Shown here piece after piece: positions 53,901 to 61,993 of a stretch of 64,000 nt of DNA (positions are counted from its first letter, which is position 1; each line of letters begins with the position of its first letter). The notes under the pieces were generated by a model that saw only the letters and a list, made by a program, of their open reading frames with translations, ran no database searches and was not told the origin of the DNA. The stretch comes from Mytilus trossulus. Taxonomy: Eukaryota > Mollusca > Bivalvia > Mytilida > Mytilidae. The DNA lies in the NCBI RefSeq assembly GCF_036588685.1, contig NC_086374.1, positions 93,199,059-93,263,058 on the forward strand, written 5' to 3'. A program made the position numbers and the translations under genes.

Positions 53901-54365
53901 TCTTATAGAGGGTATGCCTTTAAGTGCTAAATAATACAAACCAACAGCTTCTCCACACATGAACATTACACAAAGGGTACAAACAGCAATCAACTGATTT
54001 CTTGCAGTTTTGTCATTATTGTTGTTATCATTGTTATGGCAGTGCCATTGGTCCAACAATGGGCTATCACTGTCTGAACGATACAACTGGATTGGGACGG
54101 CCAATCTTTCTTCATGGTTTGAATTACTCTCTCGACCGAAGCTGGAGTAGCCATTACCATGGTCAGAAATATTGTCATGATCTTGATTGTCTGGAATGTG
54201 GTTTATAGAATTTGTGATGGAAGACCCCTTTTCTGTTTGAGAAGGTTGGAAATCCACTAATAATTCTGATGTTAATGACACTGTGTTATCGTGAGTTGAT
54301 TGGTAATGATTATGGTCTTTGTTTCCACCCTCAGCAGCATCATTGTAGTTGCTTACGTGAGTCAT
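41774..54365 (-). CDS. Zinc transporter, SLC30A2/3/8 (ZnT) type, cation diffusion facilitator (7 exons)
   Basis: CDS joining 54365-53942, 51823-51677, 49607-49451, 47298-47001, 45632-45521, 44290-44156 and 41913-41774, which gives 1413 nt and 470 residues. Zinc antiporters of this family move zinc from cytosol into vesicles as dimers. Residues 1-122 are a His/Asp/Asn-rich cytosolic tail with the HCH motif (108-110) known from ZnT2/3/8. TM1 spans about 123-150. TM2 has HLASD (H157-D161) and TM5 has HVIGD (H321-D325), the paired HxxxD zinc sites. FGFHRAEVIGALFS (185-198) is the family-typical TM3 entry. A His-rich cytosolic loop (263-310, HHGHSHQRNSHH) joins TM4 and TM5. TM6 follows ADPICTFIFSVLV. 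The C-terminal metallochaperone-like domain (about 380-470) ends with C463-x-x-C466. The start is the ATG at 54365-54363, with an in-frame stop upstream. The exact paralogue (2, 3, 4 or 8) cannot be assigned by eye. Confidence 0.93.
42477..44031. mobile_element. Foldback element with internally palindromic ends, carrying an RT fragment
   Basis: Each end (42477-42574 and 43944-44031) is itself palindromic, opening ATTTCGCCTTAG and closing CTAAGGCGAAATGGGA, with inner degenerate copies such as TTTGCCTTAGTA and TGGCCTTAGTA. The two ends are inverted relative to each other (CTTAGCTGTC against GACAGCTAAG type edges). Confidence 0.5.
42885..43571 (+). mobile_element. Truncated non-LTR retrotransposon reverse transcriptase fragment
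   Basis: Frames across 42885-43571 read ERKWQKK and SKEYWKLLNSRKKES, then, after a frame shift, DEILKSINNLKNDKAFGDD, IPDSWLVGYIKPVYKNKGNK, PKHFRPITILSCMGKLFTAI and ENQYGFRKGYSTTDNLF. These are the linker and first RT blocks of LINE-type RTs. It stops at 43571 before the catalytic YxDD block, so it is dead. Confidence 0.8.
44156..44290 (-). CDS. ZnT exon 6: C-terminal cytosolic domain
   Basis: A 135-nt exon with acceptor atatttttag and donor GTTG before GTAAGTTC. It encodes VPRDVCYKTVIEDL and VEGVKSAHTLLIWSLT, the conserved ZnT C-terminal fold. Confidence 0.92.
44753..44910. mobile_element. Short foldback element
   Basis: GAAATAATTCATGGGGGCTT, AATATATCATGATTTTATCA, CGGGTTGG is mirrored by ACAACCCGTGGTAAAATCAT, GATATATTCAAGCCCCATAA, ATTATTTC. 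The arms are about 55 bp around a loop of about 45 bp containing GAGCGAAAGCGAGTGG. Confidence 0.65.
45521..45632 (-). CDS. ZnT exon 5: TM6
   Basis: A 112-nt exon with acceptor aattgtag and donor GAAG before GTAAGTCTG. It encodes YKLADPICTFIFSVLVIF then LRDTLRVMMEG, which is very close to vertebrate ZnT proteins. Confidence 0.93.
47001..47298 (-). CDS. ZnT exon 4: His-rich loop and TM5 with second HxxxD site
   Basis: A 298-nt exon with acceptor attttgttttag and donor TTTACG before GTATGTGAG. It contains GHHGHSHQRNSHHSRTEH, an acidic stretch, and VRAAFIHVIGDIIQSVGV. Confidence 0.93.
47501..48461. mobile_element. TA-flanked miniature inverted-repeat element (Tc1/mariner-like ends)
   Basis: The left end CTGTGAAAGTACTTTAATTC, GTGGGTATCAATTTTCGTGG pairs with the right end (minus strand) CTGTGAAAGTACTTTTATTC, ATGGGGTACCAATTTTCGTG. 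The flanks are TA on both sides. Another element (48131-48293) is nested inside. It lies in ZnT intron 3. Confidence 0.7.
48131..48293. mobile_element. Small nested inverted-repeat element
   Basis: CCCGTAGCCAGGGGGTTCGA opens it and TTTTCTGGCTACGGG closes it. It contains a run of about 15 C and GAACCCCC/GGGGGTT-type complementarity. It sits within the TA-flanked element. Confidence 0.55.
48790..49300 (+). mobile_element. Composite of retroelement tail pieces and another dispersed repeat
   Basis: 48790-48900 resembles the CCACTGACCCAGGTTAGG...GTAATTCAGTGGTTG block. 48936-49074 is a copy of repeat family B. 49125-49300 is the terminal block ending GTGTCTCATCAGTGGCAATC. Family B therefore interrupts or replaces the middle of a tail copy. 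Confidence 0.5.
49451..49607 (-). CDS. ZnT exon 3: TM3-TM4
   Basis: A 157-nt exon with acceptor aaattttag and donor ATTGT before GTGAGTATG. The phase shifts from 1 to 2, exactly as needed to read NIV/MGIVLH into exon 4. Confidence 0.92.
49771..49946 (+). mobile_element. tRNA-derived SINE
   Basis: The tRNA-like head has a box A-like TGGTCTAGCAGAACGGC and a box B-like GGGTTAAAATTCC about 50 bp later. The body reads GAAGAACAAAAAATTTGC and TAACATTGTTGGGTTGATGT, with a TATATATATA tail. A reverse copy is at 26880-26990 with a better box B (GGGTTCGAATCG). It lies just outside ZnT exon 3. Confidence 0.65.
49947..50060 (-). mobile_element. Retroelement tail copy abutting a SINE tail
   Basis: AGAAGATATGGTGTGAGTGC then CAATGAGACAACTCTCCATC, the same variant as the 3165 copy. 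It begins exactly at the TATATA tail of the SINE at 49771-49946. Confidence 0.6.
50076..50243. mobile_element. Foldback miniature element
   Basis: The left arm ATAGATTCTACCACTGCATC, GAGTGTAATACAATATTTAT, CC mirrors the right arm (minus strand) ACAGATTCCACCACCAAATC, TCGTGTAATATGATATTTAT. The arms are about 75-80 bp with almost no loop. It lies in ZnT intron 2. Confidence 0.6.
50781..51176 (-). CDS. Intronic ORF of 131 codons with an internal duplication, unrecognised
   Basis: Lies inside ZnT intron 2 on the same strand. The sequence holds two copies of a segment of about 50 residues that share TVG(L/F), K-x-DES, and PSKILS-x-NP. A second, Lys/Glu-rich half ends ...VKEYTLTMKA. I do not recognise the family. 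A further degraded piece of the same repeat unit sits near 51455-51500, which suggests a decayed multi-repeat gene or a captured exon. It has no clear promoter or splice signal, so it may be a relic or an alternative exon. Confidence 0.3.
   Translation of the reverse strand: MINNVSAVQYLTVGLTMVKNDESLDCPSKILSGNPETELSNITCVAIKFQLHTVGFAITKHDESMIWPSKILSENPKQHMVKICSELEQNEAQCVVWLNQFHIYVPKKYAFNKIEIENGEYVKEYTLTMKA
51677..51823 (-). CDS. ZnT exon 2: TM1-TM2 with first HxxxD site
   Basis: A 147-nt exon with acceptor tttttcttttcag and donor GCAG before GTAAGTAG. It encodes LSNSLALFTDVLHLASD and KTMSFGFHRA. Confidence 0.93.
51999..52528. mobile_element. Inverted-repeat element with GGGTACCCAAATTGCACC ends
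   Basis: TAACGTAAGGGTACCCAAAT, TGCACC at the left, and GGTGCAATTTGGGTACTGTT, ACGTTA at the right. A further TGCAATTTGGGTACTCC lies internally at 52300-52318. It lies in ZnT intron 1, just upstream of exon 2. Confidence 0.6.
53130..53335 (-). mobile_element. Partial copy of the GTCCGT-type bivalve element
   Basis: The minus strand reads AGTCCAATCAACTTGAAACT, ACATGAACATAGAAAATG and GTGGGGTATC, which follow the single block of 9169-9345. It lies in ZnT intron 1. Confidence 0.5.
53644..53685. mobile_element. Left-end fragment of a TTAA-type element
   Basis: TTAAGGGTGCTGGCGGGTCT, AAATCATTTTTTTTATT matches the right-end sequence (minus strand) of the 61994-62557 element. Confidence 0.5.
53942..54365 (-). 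CDS. ZnT exon 1: N-terminal tail, HCH motif, start of TM1
   Basis: Phase-1 end at GCTGTTG before GTTTGTATT. The donor lacks the usual A or G at intron position 3 but is the only one that joins the family sequence (CGEAVG/GVLSNSLAL). A TG microsatellite (about 53879-53892) lies in the intron close to the donor. Confidence 0.85.
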
Positions 54366-54782
54366 CACAGTATGCAAGTCAAATATTCATATCAATCTGA
54401 CATATATTTCAATTTCGTGACAGTCTTACAGGAAGTGTTGATTTACAATTTATATGTCATGTGATTTCTTAAAAAAGAAAGTCTGAAGACCGAAATGGAC
54501 AGTATTGTGTGTTCATGATTCACAATTGTATAAAGTTATATTATTTGCCTTGTGTGTTATCTAGTTGATTTTATTTTTAGGTAAATGATATGGTATAAGT
54601 ATTAATGCGTAAATAAACAAAAAAAAAAACAAATAAGAAAAATTATATCCGGAATTTGTACGTGTCTTTTCGAAGACTCTAGACGACTTTGTAGTTTATT
54701 AATCAAACTTCCGTTTCAGTTGTGAGGATAAACAAATTTTCTTTGAACAGTTGAATCCTTTGTTCAATGTTTTAGAAAAGAA
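54366..54782. promoter_or_regulatory. Shared head-to-head promoter region, ZnT / CFAP410
   Basis: Only 417 bp separate the ATGs of the minus-strand zinc transporter and the plus-strand CFAP410 gene. The interval contains ACTTCCG near 54706 and a CCGGAA near 54650, both resembling ETS-family sites, which are common in bidirectional promoters. Both 5' UTRs must lie within it unless there are upstream non-coding exons. Confidence 0.5.
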
Positions 54783-54880
54783 ATGGAATGTGAATATACC
54801 AAAGACAGATTAAGTGAAGCACTTGTCCTCGCAAGAACTAGAGCAACTGATTTCGAAAGCGTGAAAAAGCTCAACTTTTG
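54783..54880 (+). CDS. CFAP410: CFAP410 exon 1
   Basis: ATG within AAAAGAAATGGAATG, followed by 32 codons plus TG. The donor is GTATTTTT. The next exon completes the W33 codon, giving KLNFWGS as in the family. Confidence 0.88.
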
Positions 54881-57800
54881 GTATTTTTTAATTATTTTTA
54901 AGGTTCATCATAAGGAATTGAAAAATATGGCCGTGTTTACACCTCAAAAATTACTATGAGTACAGACAAACTGGTACATCCAGGAAAGTTCTAAGGCATG
55001 GCAGGAACTAGATATATAAAAATTATATGAAGTCTACGTTTCAGAAAATTAAAAACTTACCTGCATTTTGATGTGCATTTTTTTCCAGTCTGCAGAAGAT
55101 AGAAAAATAAACAAACACCGACTTTCATTTGATACGGTCCACTCAGTTACACAGTTTAAACCTGTTAAATCACCTTTTGTTTACAGGTGTATATTGTCCA
55201 TCTATTGTCCATTTAAATCAATACTACTCACAACATTGATTATATGAGGGGAGTTTCTCAATCGTTTTCACTACTTAGTTATTTTTTGCACATTCTGCAG
55301 TAACGAAAAAAAAATGGATAGCAAAATCTAGAAAAGTTTATAATTTTCTGAAACATAAAATGCATTTAAAATTTATATATCTAGTTCCTGCCATCCCTCA
55401 AAACTGTTACAGGTGTATAGGTTAGTCTGTACTCAGAGTAAAATTTGGGGTGTAAATACGGCCATTTTAGCCAAAAGGTTATGATGAACCTTAAACATGA
55501 CATGAATCAATTTTAAATAAAAGTAGAATAACACATCAAAAAGTTTCCAACTGCAAGAAACACACAACAAATACTTTTTATAAAGCTACCATTTCTCTTC
55601 TTCAAACTCTATGGAAAGAAAGAAAAAAAGATTTTGTAAATGAACAGGATTTTACATACATGTACATGTCACCTTCGCTAGCCAGGGGTAACGATCCACT
55701 TCCACTCTGCATCTAGTCCATATAATTATGACGTCTTGAAAGGCTATTCTATTTTTTTTCTTTGACACCTTACTTCGACTGTCATAATTATTTGGACTAT
55801 TCTGCATCCAATCAGAAAGCGCCTATCACATGATCACCTGTAAATGTAGTCTTTAGAAATGTAGGTAATCAATTACCAAGCCATGGTGCTTATACACCTT
55901 ATCGCTAATCCTGGCTGACCTGGCCGCTTGAAATTTTGACACATATACAACAATAACTTTCCTATTGTGGCTTCAGATATTTTGTTTTATGACGACAAAA
56001 TTTTACAGTAACCTGTGTGAAATCCAGTAATGGCAGACAAATAGCAATAAGGTGTAGTGTGCAACAAGTCTGTACCCCCAAAAGAAACAACGATTTTAAG
56101 TGACAATTTAAAGGTTCTTTATCAACTAATAGACATGATAGAAGTTCATGTGTATGTTTCTTCCACAAATCATGCAAATGTTGGAATGTCAAGGTGATAT
56201 TTTCAGTTCCTGTTTTATCAAGTTTGTAGACTCTAGAAAAAATTGTCTAATCGCTACCGAGTTTTCACCTCTACACTTAAGAGTCTGAGAGGTCAAGTGC
56301 TACCATTGGTCAAGAATAATGTTATTGGAATGGGCGTGACATAAATCAATTGATAGATGGCCCAACATTGTTATTACAAATGTTGGCTTAATCTGCCAAG
56401 GATGGAGTGCACAATTCCACTGAATTACAGACTCCTGACTTTTATAAAACGACAAAATTTATTTACATGTACATTTGTAGCATTGGTAACGGTTCATATA
56501 ACATTAAATTTGTTGTTTTTTAAAGTTATATAAACAAGAAGATGTGGTATGATTGCCAATAAGACAACTGTCCACAAAAGACCAAAATGACACAGACATT
56601 AACAAATATAGGTCACTGTAAGGCCTTCAACAATGAACAAAGCCCATACCGCATAGTCAGCCATAAAAGGCCCAGATAAGACAATGTAAAACAATTCAAA
56701 CGAGAAAACAAACGGCCTTATTTATGTAAAAAAAAAAGAACGAAAAACAAATATGTAACACATAAACAAATGACAACCACTGTATAACAGGCTCCTGACT
56801 TGGGACAGGCACATACATAAGTAATGTTGCGGGGTTAAACATGTTAGCGGGATCCCAACCCTCCCCCTAACCTGGGACAGTCATTCATCATCATGATCAT
56901 AACATTAAAGAATTGTGTGCATTTGGTGTATCTATAACATTTACATCGTTTTATTTTTTACAGGGGTTCAGGCATTAGAGATGTGAGTGTGGTGAAGAAA
57001 CTTCCCAATTTAGAAGTATGTAGCTTAAGGTAGGACATATTTGTAATCAATAAAAAGACTTGTTACAGTATTAACACGAAAACAGGGGTGTTGTTCTAGA
57101 AGGTACATCTATCCTAAGATTTATCCTACACACATGTACAATGTATAGGACACATCCTAAGACCAATTTTAGGATAGACTCTTAAAGTTTCATTGCATGT
57201 TTACCTTCACTAACAATGACTTAACATGATCTTAATTATGACACTTAATTTGATGTCCTATAGTTCCGAGAGTTGTGATTTGTAAAAGTAATAAATCATT
57301 ACAGGTCAAAGTACAGCCTTTAACACAGAGCCTTGGTTTACACTGAAAATAGCAAGCTATAAAGGGCCCAAAAATGACTAGTGTAAAACCATTCAAACAG
57401 GAAAACCAATGGTCTAACCTACAATGTATATAAAAAATAAGAAACAAGAACTTATAAGTTTGAATGTTCCTTTAGAATGTTTTGCCTCTCTTTCTCTTAT
57501 CATTTCTTATGATTTAAAAAAAAAAGCTTTGAATATAATAATTTGAGTATTATATATAGCTGAAATGCACAATTTGGGACAAACGGCTATTTTCAATCCA
57601 ATTCTGATTTTATAAGTACATGTACTATATTCAGTTATTAAAATCAAATGTATATAATACATTATTTTTTTCAAATGCAATTTTATTTTATTTTATTGGT
57701 TTCTAAGACAATTCAATCCACAGACCTTCCATTAAAATGAAATTGTTTGTATACATGTTGTATTGATGAATTAGCTTCATATAATTCTTTGCAGTGTGAA

Positions 57801-60800
57801 TAACATATCAACATTGGAGGACTTTTCAGAATGTGAAAATCTTAGGGAAATATTCATTAGAAAAAATAAAATTGAAGATTTATCAGAAATTTGTCACTTA
57901 AAGACATTGCCAAACTTGAAGAATTTATGGTTGGCAGATAACCCATGTGATCAGACTGAAAACTACAGACAAACTGTATTGAAAACTCTACCAAATCTTC
58001 AGAAGTTAGACAACATAGGTAACCCAATTTTATTATTTGATTGTACATGTTGTAGATCTAGAGCTTTAGAGTGTAGTGTCATAGAGTGATCCCCCACAAA
58101 CTGTGTATTAAGAATCTTGGTTAACAGTGAATTTTTAAATAGGTTCATGTACCTAGATAGGCAATCTAGGCACAATCTTTATAAAATCATATCAGATACA
58201 TATAGTATCACATTCAATCAATATACATGTAGTATAAATCAATATTTATGTAGAATTACATTCAATCAATATACATGTAGTATCACATTCAATCAATATA
58301 CATGTAGTATAATAAATCAATATTCATGTAGAATCACATTCAATCAATATTCATGTAGTATAATAAATCAATATTCATGTAGAATCACATTCAATCAATA
58401 TGCATGTAGTATAATAAATCAATATTCATGTAGAATCACATTCAATCAATATGCATGTAGTATAAATCAATATTCATGTAGAATCACATTCAATCAATAT
58501 GCATGTAGTATAAATCAATATTCATGTAGAATCACATTCTTTCAATATACATGTAGTATCACATTCAATCAATATACAATATGTACAATATACATGTACA
58601 TGTACATTGTACTATCACATCCATAACTTAATTTAAAAGATGATCATTTCAGATAGCTTTTCATTTCGATCAATATATCATTACATTATCATAATGCTAA
58701 AAAGCCCTGGGAAGAATATTTCAGTATTGTTGTTTTTAGTCAAATATGTGAATTTTTACATGTTTATGATGCCACAGTGACAGCAAAACTATGAATACAA
58801 ATGATCATTGTACATATGAAATCTCATCACATCTGCACTGAGAAAATTTCCAAAATTTGCAGTTTCTGAAGCCTTATAATTAATATTATCAATACTGTAA
58901 GTTATTTAACCAATTTTTCTTGTTAATATCCTTATGACATGTAGAAGTACATATAATTATTAGACACTTTTTTTCAATTTAATTTCTTAGATTATTAGGT
59001 TTAAGATATTTACTTTTTTACACATTATTGAAATACATGTTTCACTAATTTCCAATATTTTAGCTGTGTCAGAAGATGAGCTTGCTCAAGCCCAGGAGGA
59101 CGGTGTAGATTTGTCACTTGATGGAGATCAAGATGATGAAGATGAAGAGGTCCAAAATGAGATAACTGATGAAACACAGCAAGAAATTAACAAAAATGAA
59201 GAGGAAAATAAAATAGACGCAACAGAAAGTGAAATTGACACTCAGTCTTCTAAAAATGAAACTCCTATTTCAAATGGTGCTACTAAAAAAGATATTAATA
59301 AAAAGAAAGAACAGAAGCCGAGAGAAAAAGGACTTGCTGATTCCATGTTAGATCCAGTAACATTGTCTTGGGAGGAAACAAAGTAAGTACAGTGGAGGTA
59401 GATCAGAGGGAGAGGGGAAATAGAATGATATCTCTTGCTAAAGAAAGTCAGTTAGCAGGGGCAGATTCAGGTTGAGACGTGGATGTTGTGCATCCCCCTT
59501 AAATTTGCAGAGCATGGCAAAACTAAGCCCCCCCTCCCCTTTAACCTAAAATTATGGATCTTCCCCTGGTTGACAAGATTACCCACTACCACTTTTAATG
59601 TGTACATGTAGTAGTACTTGGTGTTATTCAAAGTCAAAGTCAAATTTTTCTAGAAAAATTTCATGCACAGTGTGCATGGTGTGTAAACTGTTAAAAATTC
59701 CCAAAAAAATTTTGAACAGAGAATATCAGGCAAAGCAAACTTTTAAATCCATGCAACTCATCATTATAAAGTTCTACACCAAATTTCAAAATCATTCCAC
59801 TTAACACAACTTGAGTAACATGTGTTAAAATTTATGGATAGAACAGACAGAGAGACAACTAACTTTGTTATCAATTCCTTTTACCTGCCTGTATTCTACA
59901 TAGATTACTGCAGTGATCAATAAGTTGAAATCTTCTTTAGCCACCACATAATTAAACTTTATACTATTAAACTATGACCTGTGCATAAAGTAAAGTTTAC
60001 TTGTTTCTTAGATGATATATGTAATATTTACCACTTGATGTTTAAACTTTAATTTTACATGTACATGTATAATCAATCAGCTTATGTATTTATTTGTTAT
60101 ACTTTCAGTAAAATCAGAGAAGAGTTGGGATTGAAACCACTGCCATTAGAGAAAATAACATCTCCTAGACCAGTGCGGAGTACTAAAGAAAAATCACGGG
60201 TATGAACTGTTCACTTTATATTTTTAACTAAAATGTAGTGTTATAATCAGAATGATTAGTTTTATACATGTTATAAGTACATATACATCAAATTAAATTA
60301 GAAAATAAAAAATTTCACTGGGTCAGTCCTCCATTATATTATTTGATCTTCAGACAACATTTTCATCCCAATAGTCTACTTTTCATGCTGTGGAAACTAA
60401 CTAAGATTGCATTTTATATTTTAATTTTTATAATATATCTCTATAGAGGTTGTTCACTTATTGTTTAAATTATGACAAAACAAAGTTTTTGAAACATTTT
60501 CATACCATTATGTCATGCATGTATATATTATTCTTGACTTTGAAGTTTGTGCATTCGCCTTTTCATTACTGTAGTCCAATATTTAACTTGCTTCTTTCAA
60601 AGTTAGCTCTGCTTTTTTCAGAAAACTGTTAAGAAGGGCATTTTACACAAAGAGTAGAATTGTGCTCAAGTTCTATGAAATTGTGTTATTTTCTATAACT
60701 ACAAACCCATAAGGACAACACAATGCATTTAAATATTTTTAGATGAAACAATTCATAATATATTTCTTTTTTTTTTAGAATGCCCATGTGTTACAAGCTG

Positions 60801-60886
60801 TTTTGCTTCTTTTAAGAGATCTGGATAAAGACCATCTTGAGATTGTTCAGAACACAGTGCAAAAAATGCTCTCATCGGATTCTTAA
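54783..60886 (+). CDS. CFAP410: CFAP410 (C21orf2) ciliary leucine-rich repeat protein (6 exons)
   Basis: CDS joining 54783-54880, 56964-57029, 57795-58018, 59064-59382, 60109-60199 and 60779-60886, which gives 906 nt and 301 residues (human about 256). Residues of about 15-33 (LARTRATDFESVKKLNFW) match the family start. Leucine-rich repeats and their cap span about 34-130 (VVKKLPNLEVCSLSVNNI, LREIFIRKNKIEDL, LPNLKNLWLADNPC, TLPNLQKLDN). A low-complexity acidic linker occupies about 136-235. A C-terminal helix (VLQAVLLLLRDLDKDHLEIV, 270-289) matches the conserved oligomerising end of CFAP410. In vertebrates the protein acts at cilia and basal bodies, partners NEK1, and is mutated in retinal and skeletal ciliopathy; the same role here is inferred. 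All junctions are GT-AG with consistent phases. Confidence 0.93.
54902..55490. mobile_element. TTAA-flanked miniature element in CFAP410 intron 1
   Basis: TTAA-GGTTCATCATAAGG at the left and AAAAGGTTATGATGAACC-TTAA at the right. The arms stay alike for about 150 bp (GGCATGGCAGGAACTAGATA then TATAAA; GTACAGACAAACTGGTAC against GTACAGACTAACCTATAC). Confidence 0.7.
56534..56884 (-). mobile_element. Long 3'-end copy of the retroelement tail family
   Basis: Reverse-oriented match to 9425-9783 over nearly its whole length, from AAGAAGATGTGGTATGATTG to CCTCCCCCTAACCTGGGACA. It lies in CFAP410 intron 1. Confidence 0.7.
56964..57029 (+). CDS. CFAP410: CFAP410 exon 2
   Basis: A 66-nt exon with acceptor atttttacag and donor TTAAG before GTAGGACA. 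It encodes GSGIRDVSVVKKLPNLEVCS. Confidence 0.9.
57250..57440 (-). mobile_element. Internal copy of the retroelement tail family
   Basis: AAAGTACAGCCTTTAACACA, AGCCTTGGTTTACACTGAAA and CTATAAAGGGCCC match the 3240-3360 part of the longer element. It lies in CFAP410 intron 2. Confidence 0.6.
57795..58018 (+). CDS. CFAP410: CFAP410 exon 3: main leucine-rich repeats
   Basis: A 224-nt exon with acceptor ttctttgcag and donor CATAG before GTAACCC. Without splicing the frame continues into the intron and stops at about 58089. Confidence 0.92.
58203..58577. repeat. Minisatellite in CFAP410 intron 3
   Basis: Alternating units of about 24-27 bp: AATCAATATTCATGTAGAAT-CACATTC and AATCAATATxCATGTAGTAT-(AATA or CACATTC). 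About 15 units, strongest at 58310-58540. The 169-codon frame across it is an artefact of the repeat. Confidence 0.8.
59064..59382 (+). CDS. CFAP410: CFAP410 exon 4: acidic linker
   Basis: A 319-nt exon with acceptor aatattttag and donor ACAAA before GTAAGTAC. It starts AVSEDELAQAQEDG (equivalent to the AVTEEELSRA region in vertebrates) and then runs into Asp/Glu- and Lys-rich low complexity. Confidence 0.9.
60109..60199 (+). CDS. CFAP410: CFAP410 exon 5
   Basis: A 91-nt exon with acceptor tactttcag and donor CACGG before GTATGAAC. It encodes REELGLKPLPLEKITSPRP. The phase moves from 2 to 0. Confidence 0.87.
60779..60886 (+). CDS. CFAP410: CFAP410 exon 6: C-terminal helix
   Basis: The acceptor is ttttttttttag. 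The exon encodes NAHVLQAVLLLLRDLDKD and ends ...QKMLSSDS-TAA. Confidence 0.92.
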   Translation, partial: NAHVLQAVLLLLRDLDKDHLEIVQNTVQKMLSSDS

Positions 60887-60996
60887 AACAATGATTAATT
60901 TTTACAATATAAATCATTCACATATTAACCAATTTTCTTATGATTTTTCAATGTTATATTGATTGTTACGGAAGCTTTAAGGAAAAATCTGTGTTA

Positions 60997-61202
60997 CTGT
61001 GGAGTCATTTATTTTCGTGGGTACCAATTTTTGTGGATAGAGGAAAAATTACATGTGTGTTGATATTTAATTTTGTGGTTTTGGCAGTCTGCATACAAAC
61101 CTATAGTTAATATGTTATTCGTTAAACATTTAATTTCGTGGTTCACCTGTACCCACAAAATTCACGAAAATTGGTATCCAACGAATTATAATGAATCCAC
61201 AG
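60997..61202. mobile_element. TA-flanked miniature element in the CFAP410 3' region
   Basis: TA-CTGTGGAGTCATTTATTT, TCGTGGGTACCAATTTTTGT at the left; the right end (minus strand) is TA-CTGTGGATTCATTATAAT, TCGTTGGATACCAATTTTCG. The ends resemble those of 47501-48461 (GTGGGTACCAATTTTCGTG). Confidence 0.7.
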
Positions 61203-61287
61203 TATTCAAGTTTGTTTTATTAAAAGTGAAACGGCTATATCATGGTAACTACCCCTTACATTTTCCACTGGACTTTAAGTTAACAAA

Positions 61288-61293
61288 AATAAA
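61288..61293 (+). terminator. CFAP410: Candidate poly(A) signal of CFAP410
   Basis: First AATAAA downstream of the stop (about 400 nt). Using it would place a whole miniature inverted-repeat element (60997-61202) in the 3' UTR. Confidence 0.35.
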
Positions 61294-61659
61294 TTGATCA
61301 ATGATTTTACATTTTTTCTAGAATTCTGCTTATTTAAAAGAATTATTTTTTCAACAACTCATATTTTTAAACTGATATTTCATTAATCTGAATCTAAAAG
61401 AAAATTAGTAAACTTGTAAATGATTTATTTTGTATTGTTTGTGTATAAGATACTACAAGAAATAGATTGTGTAATTGTTGCATGCAACTTGCATTTATGT
61501 ATTTATTCCATGTTACTAGAATCATATATATTTTCATATTTTTTTTCATTCTTTTTTGTACTCTTTCTGAAATTGTCAAATGTATTAACTAAGAAGGCAT
61601 TTTTATACACAAAAATTAGACACAGAATAGAGAGTACAGGGTAATAAACAAAAGGCCAT

Positions 61660-61805
61660 ATTTAAGGGCAAGAAATAAAGAATAGAGAAAAATAAAGAAT
61701 AGAGAATAATCGTGTGCTAAATTAAAAAGAATAGTGGAGAAAAGGCAAAGGAAATATAAAGAATAGAGAAAATTGAATAAAAATATAAAGAAAAGAGAAA
61801 CAATG
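61660..61805. repeat. Purine-rich degenerate repeat
   Basis: AAGAATAGAGAAAAATAAAG and AATATAAAGAATAGAGAAAA recur about 7 times on the plus strand. Simple-sequence-like and non-coding. Confidence 0.5.
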
Positions 61806-61993
61806 GCCCTCATCCAGACCCTCACACATGTCACCAGATTTCAAAGGTTCTGATGTTCAAATAATGCCTCAGAACCTATATAGAAAACAATGATTAAAAG
61901 GCTCAAGTTTTCATGAAATCACAGAAATTTACATTCACAAAATATTTTTTTTTCACAATATATACCAGTTTAGTATAAGTTTGTTTTATTTAA

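Noticed and set aside
54365-54377. Upstream TTG as an alternative start of the zinc transporter
   Set aside because: Animal mRNAs start at ATG. The first in-frame ATG is at 54365 and a TGA lies in frame upstream.
58203-58577. CRISPR-like alternation of two repeat units
   Set aside because: The units are contiguous with no unique spacers, and this is an animal genome. It is a minisatellite.
58117-58626. 169-codon ORF with regular NQY/CSI repeats
   Set aside because: It is a minisatellite read in a frame that never closes because the unit lengths are multiples of three. It lies inside CFAP410 intron 3.
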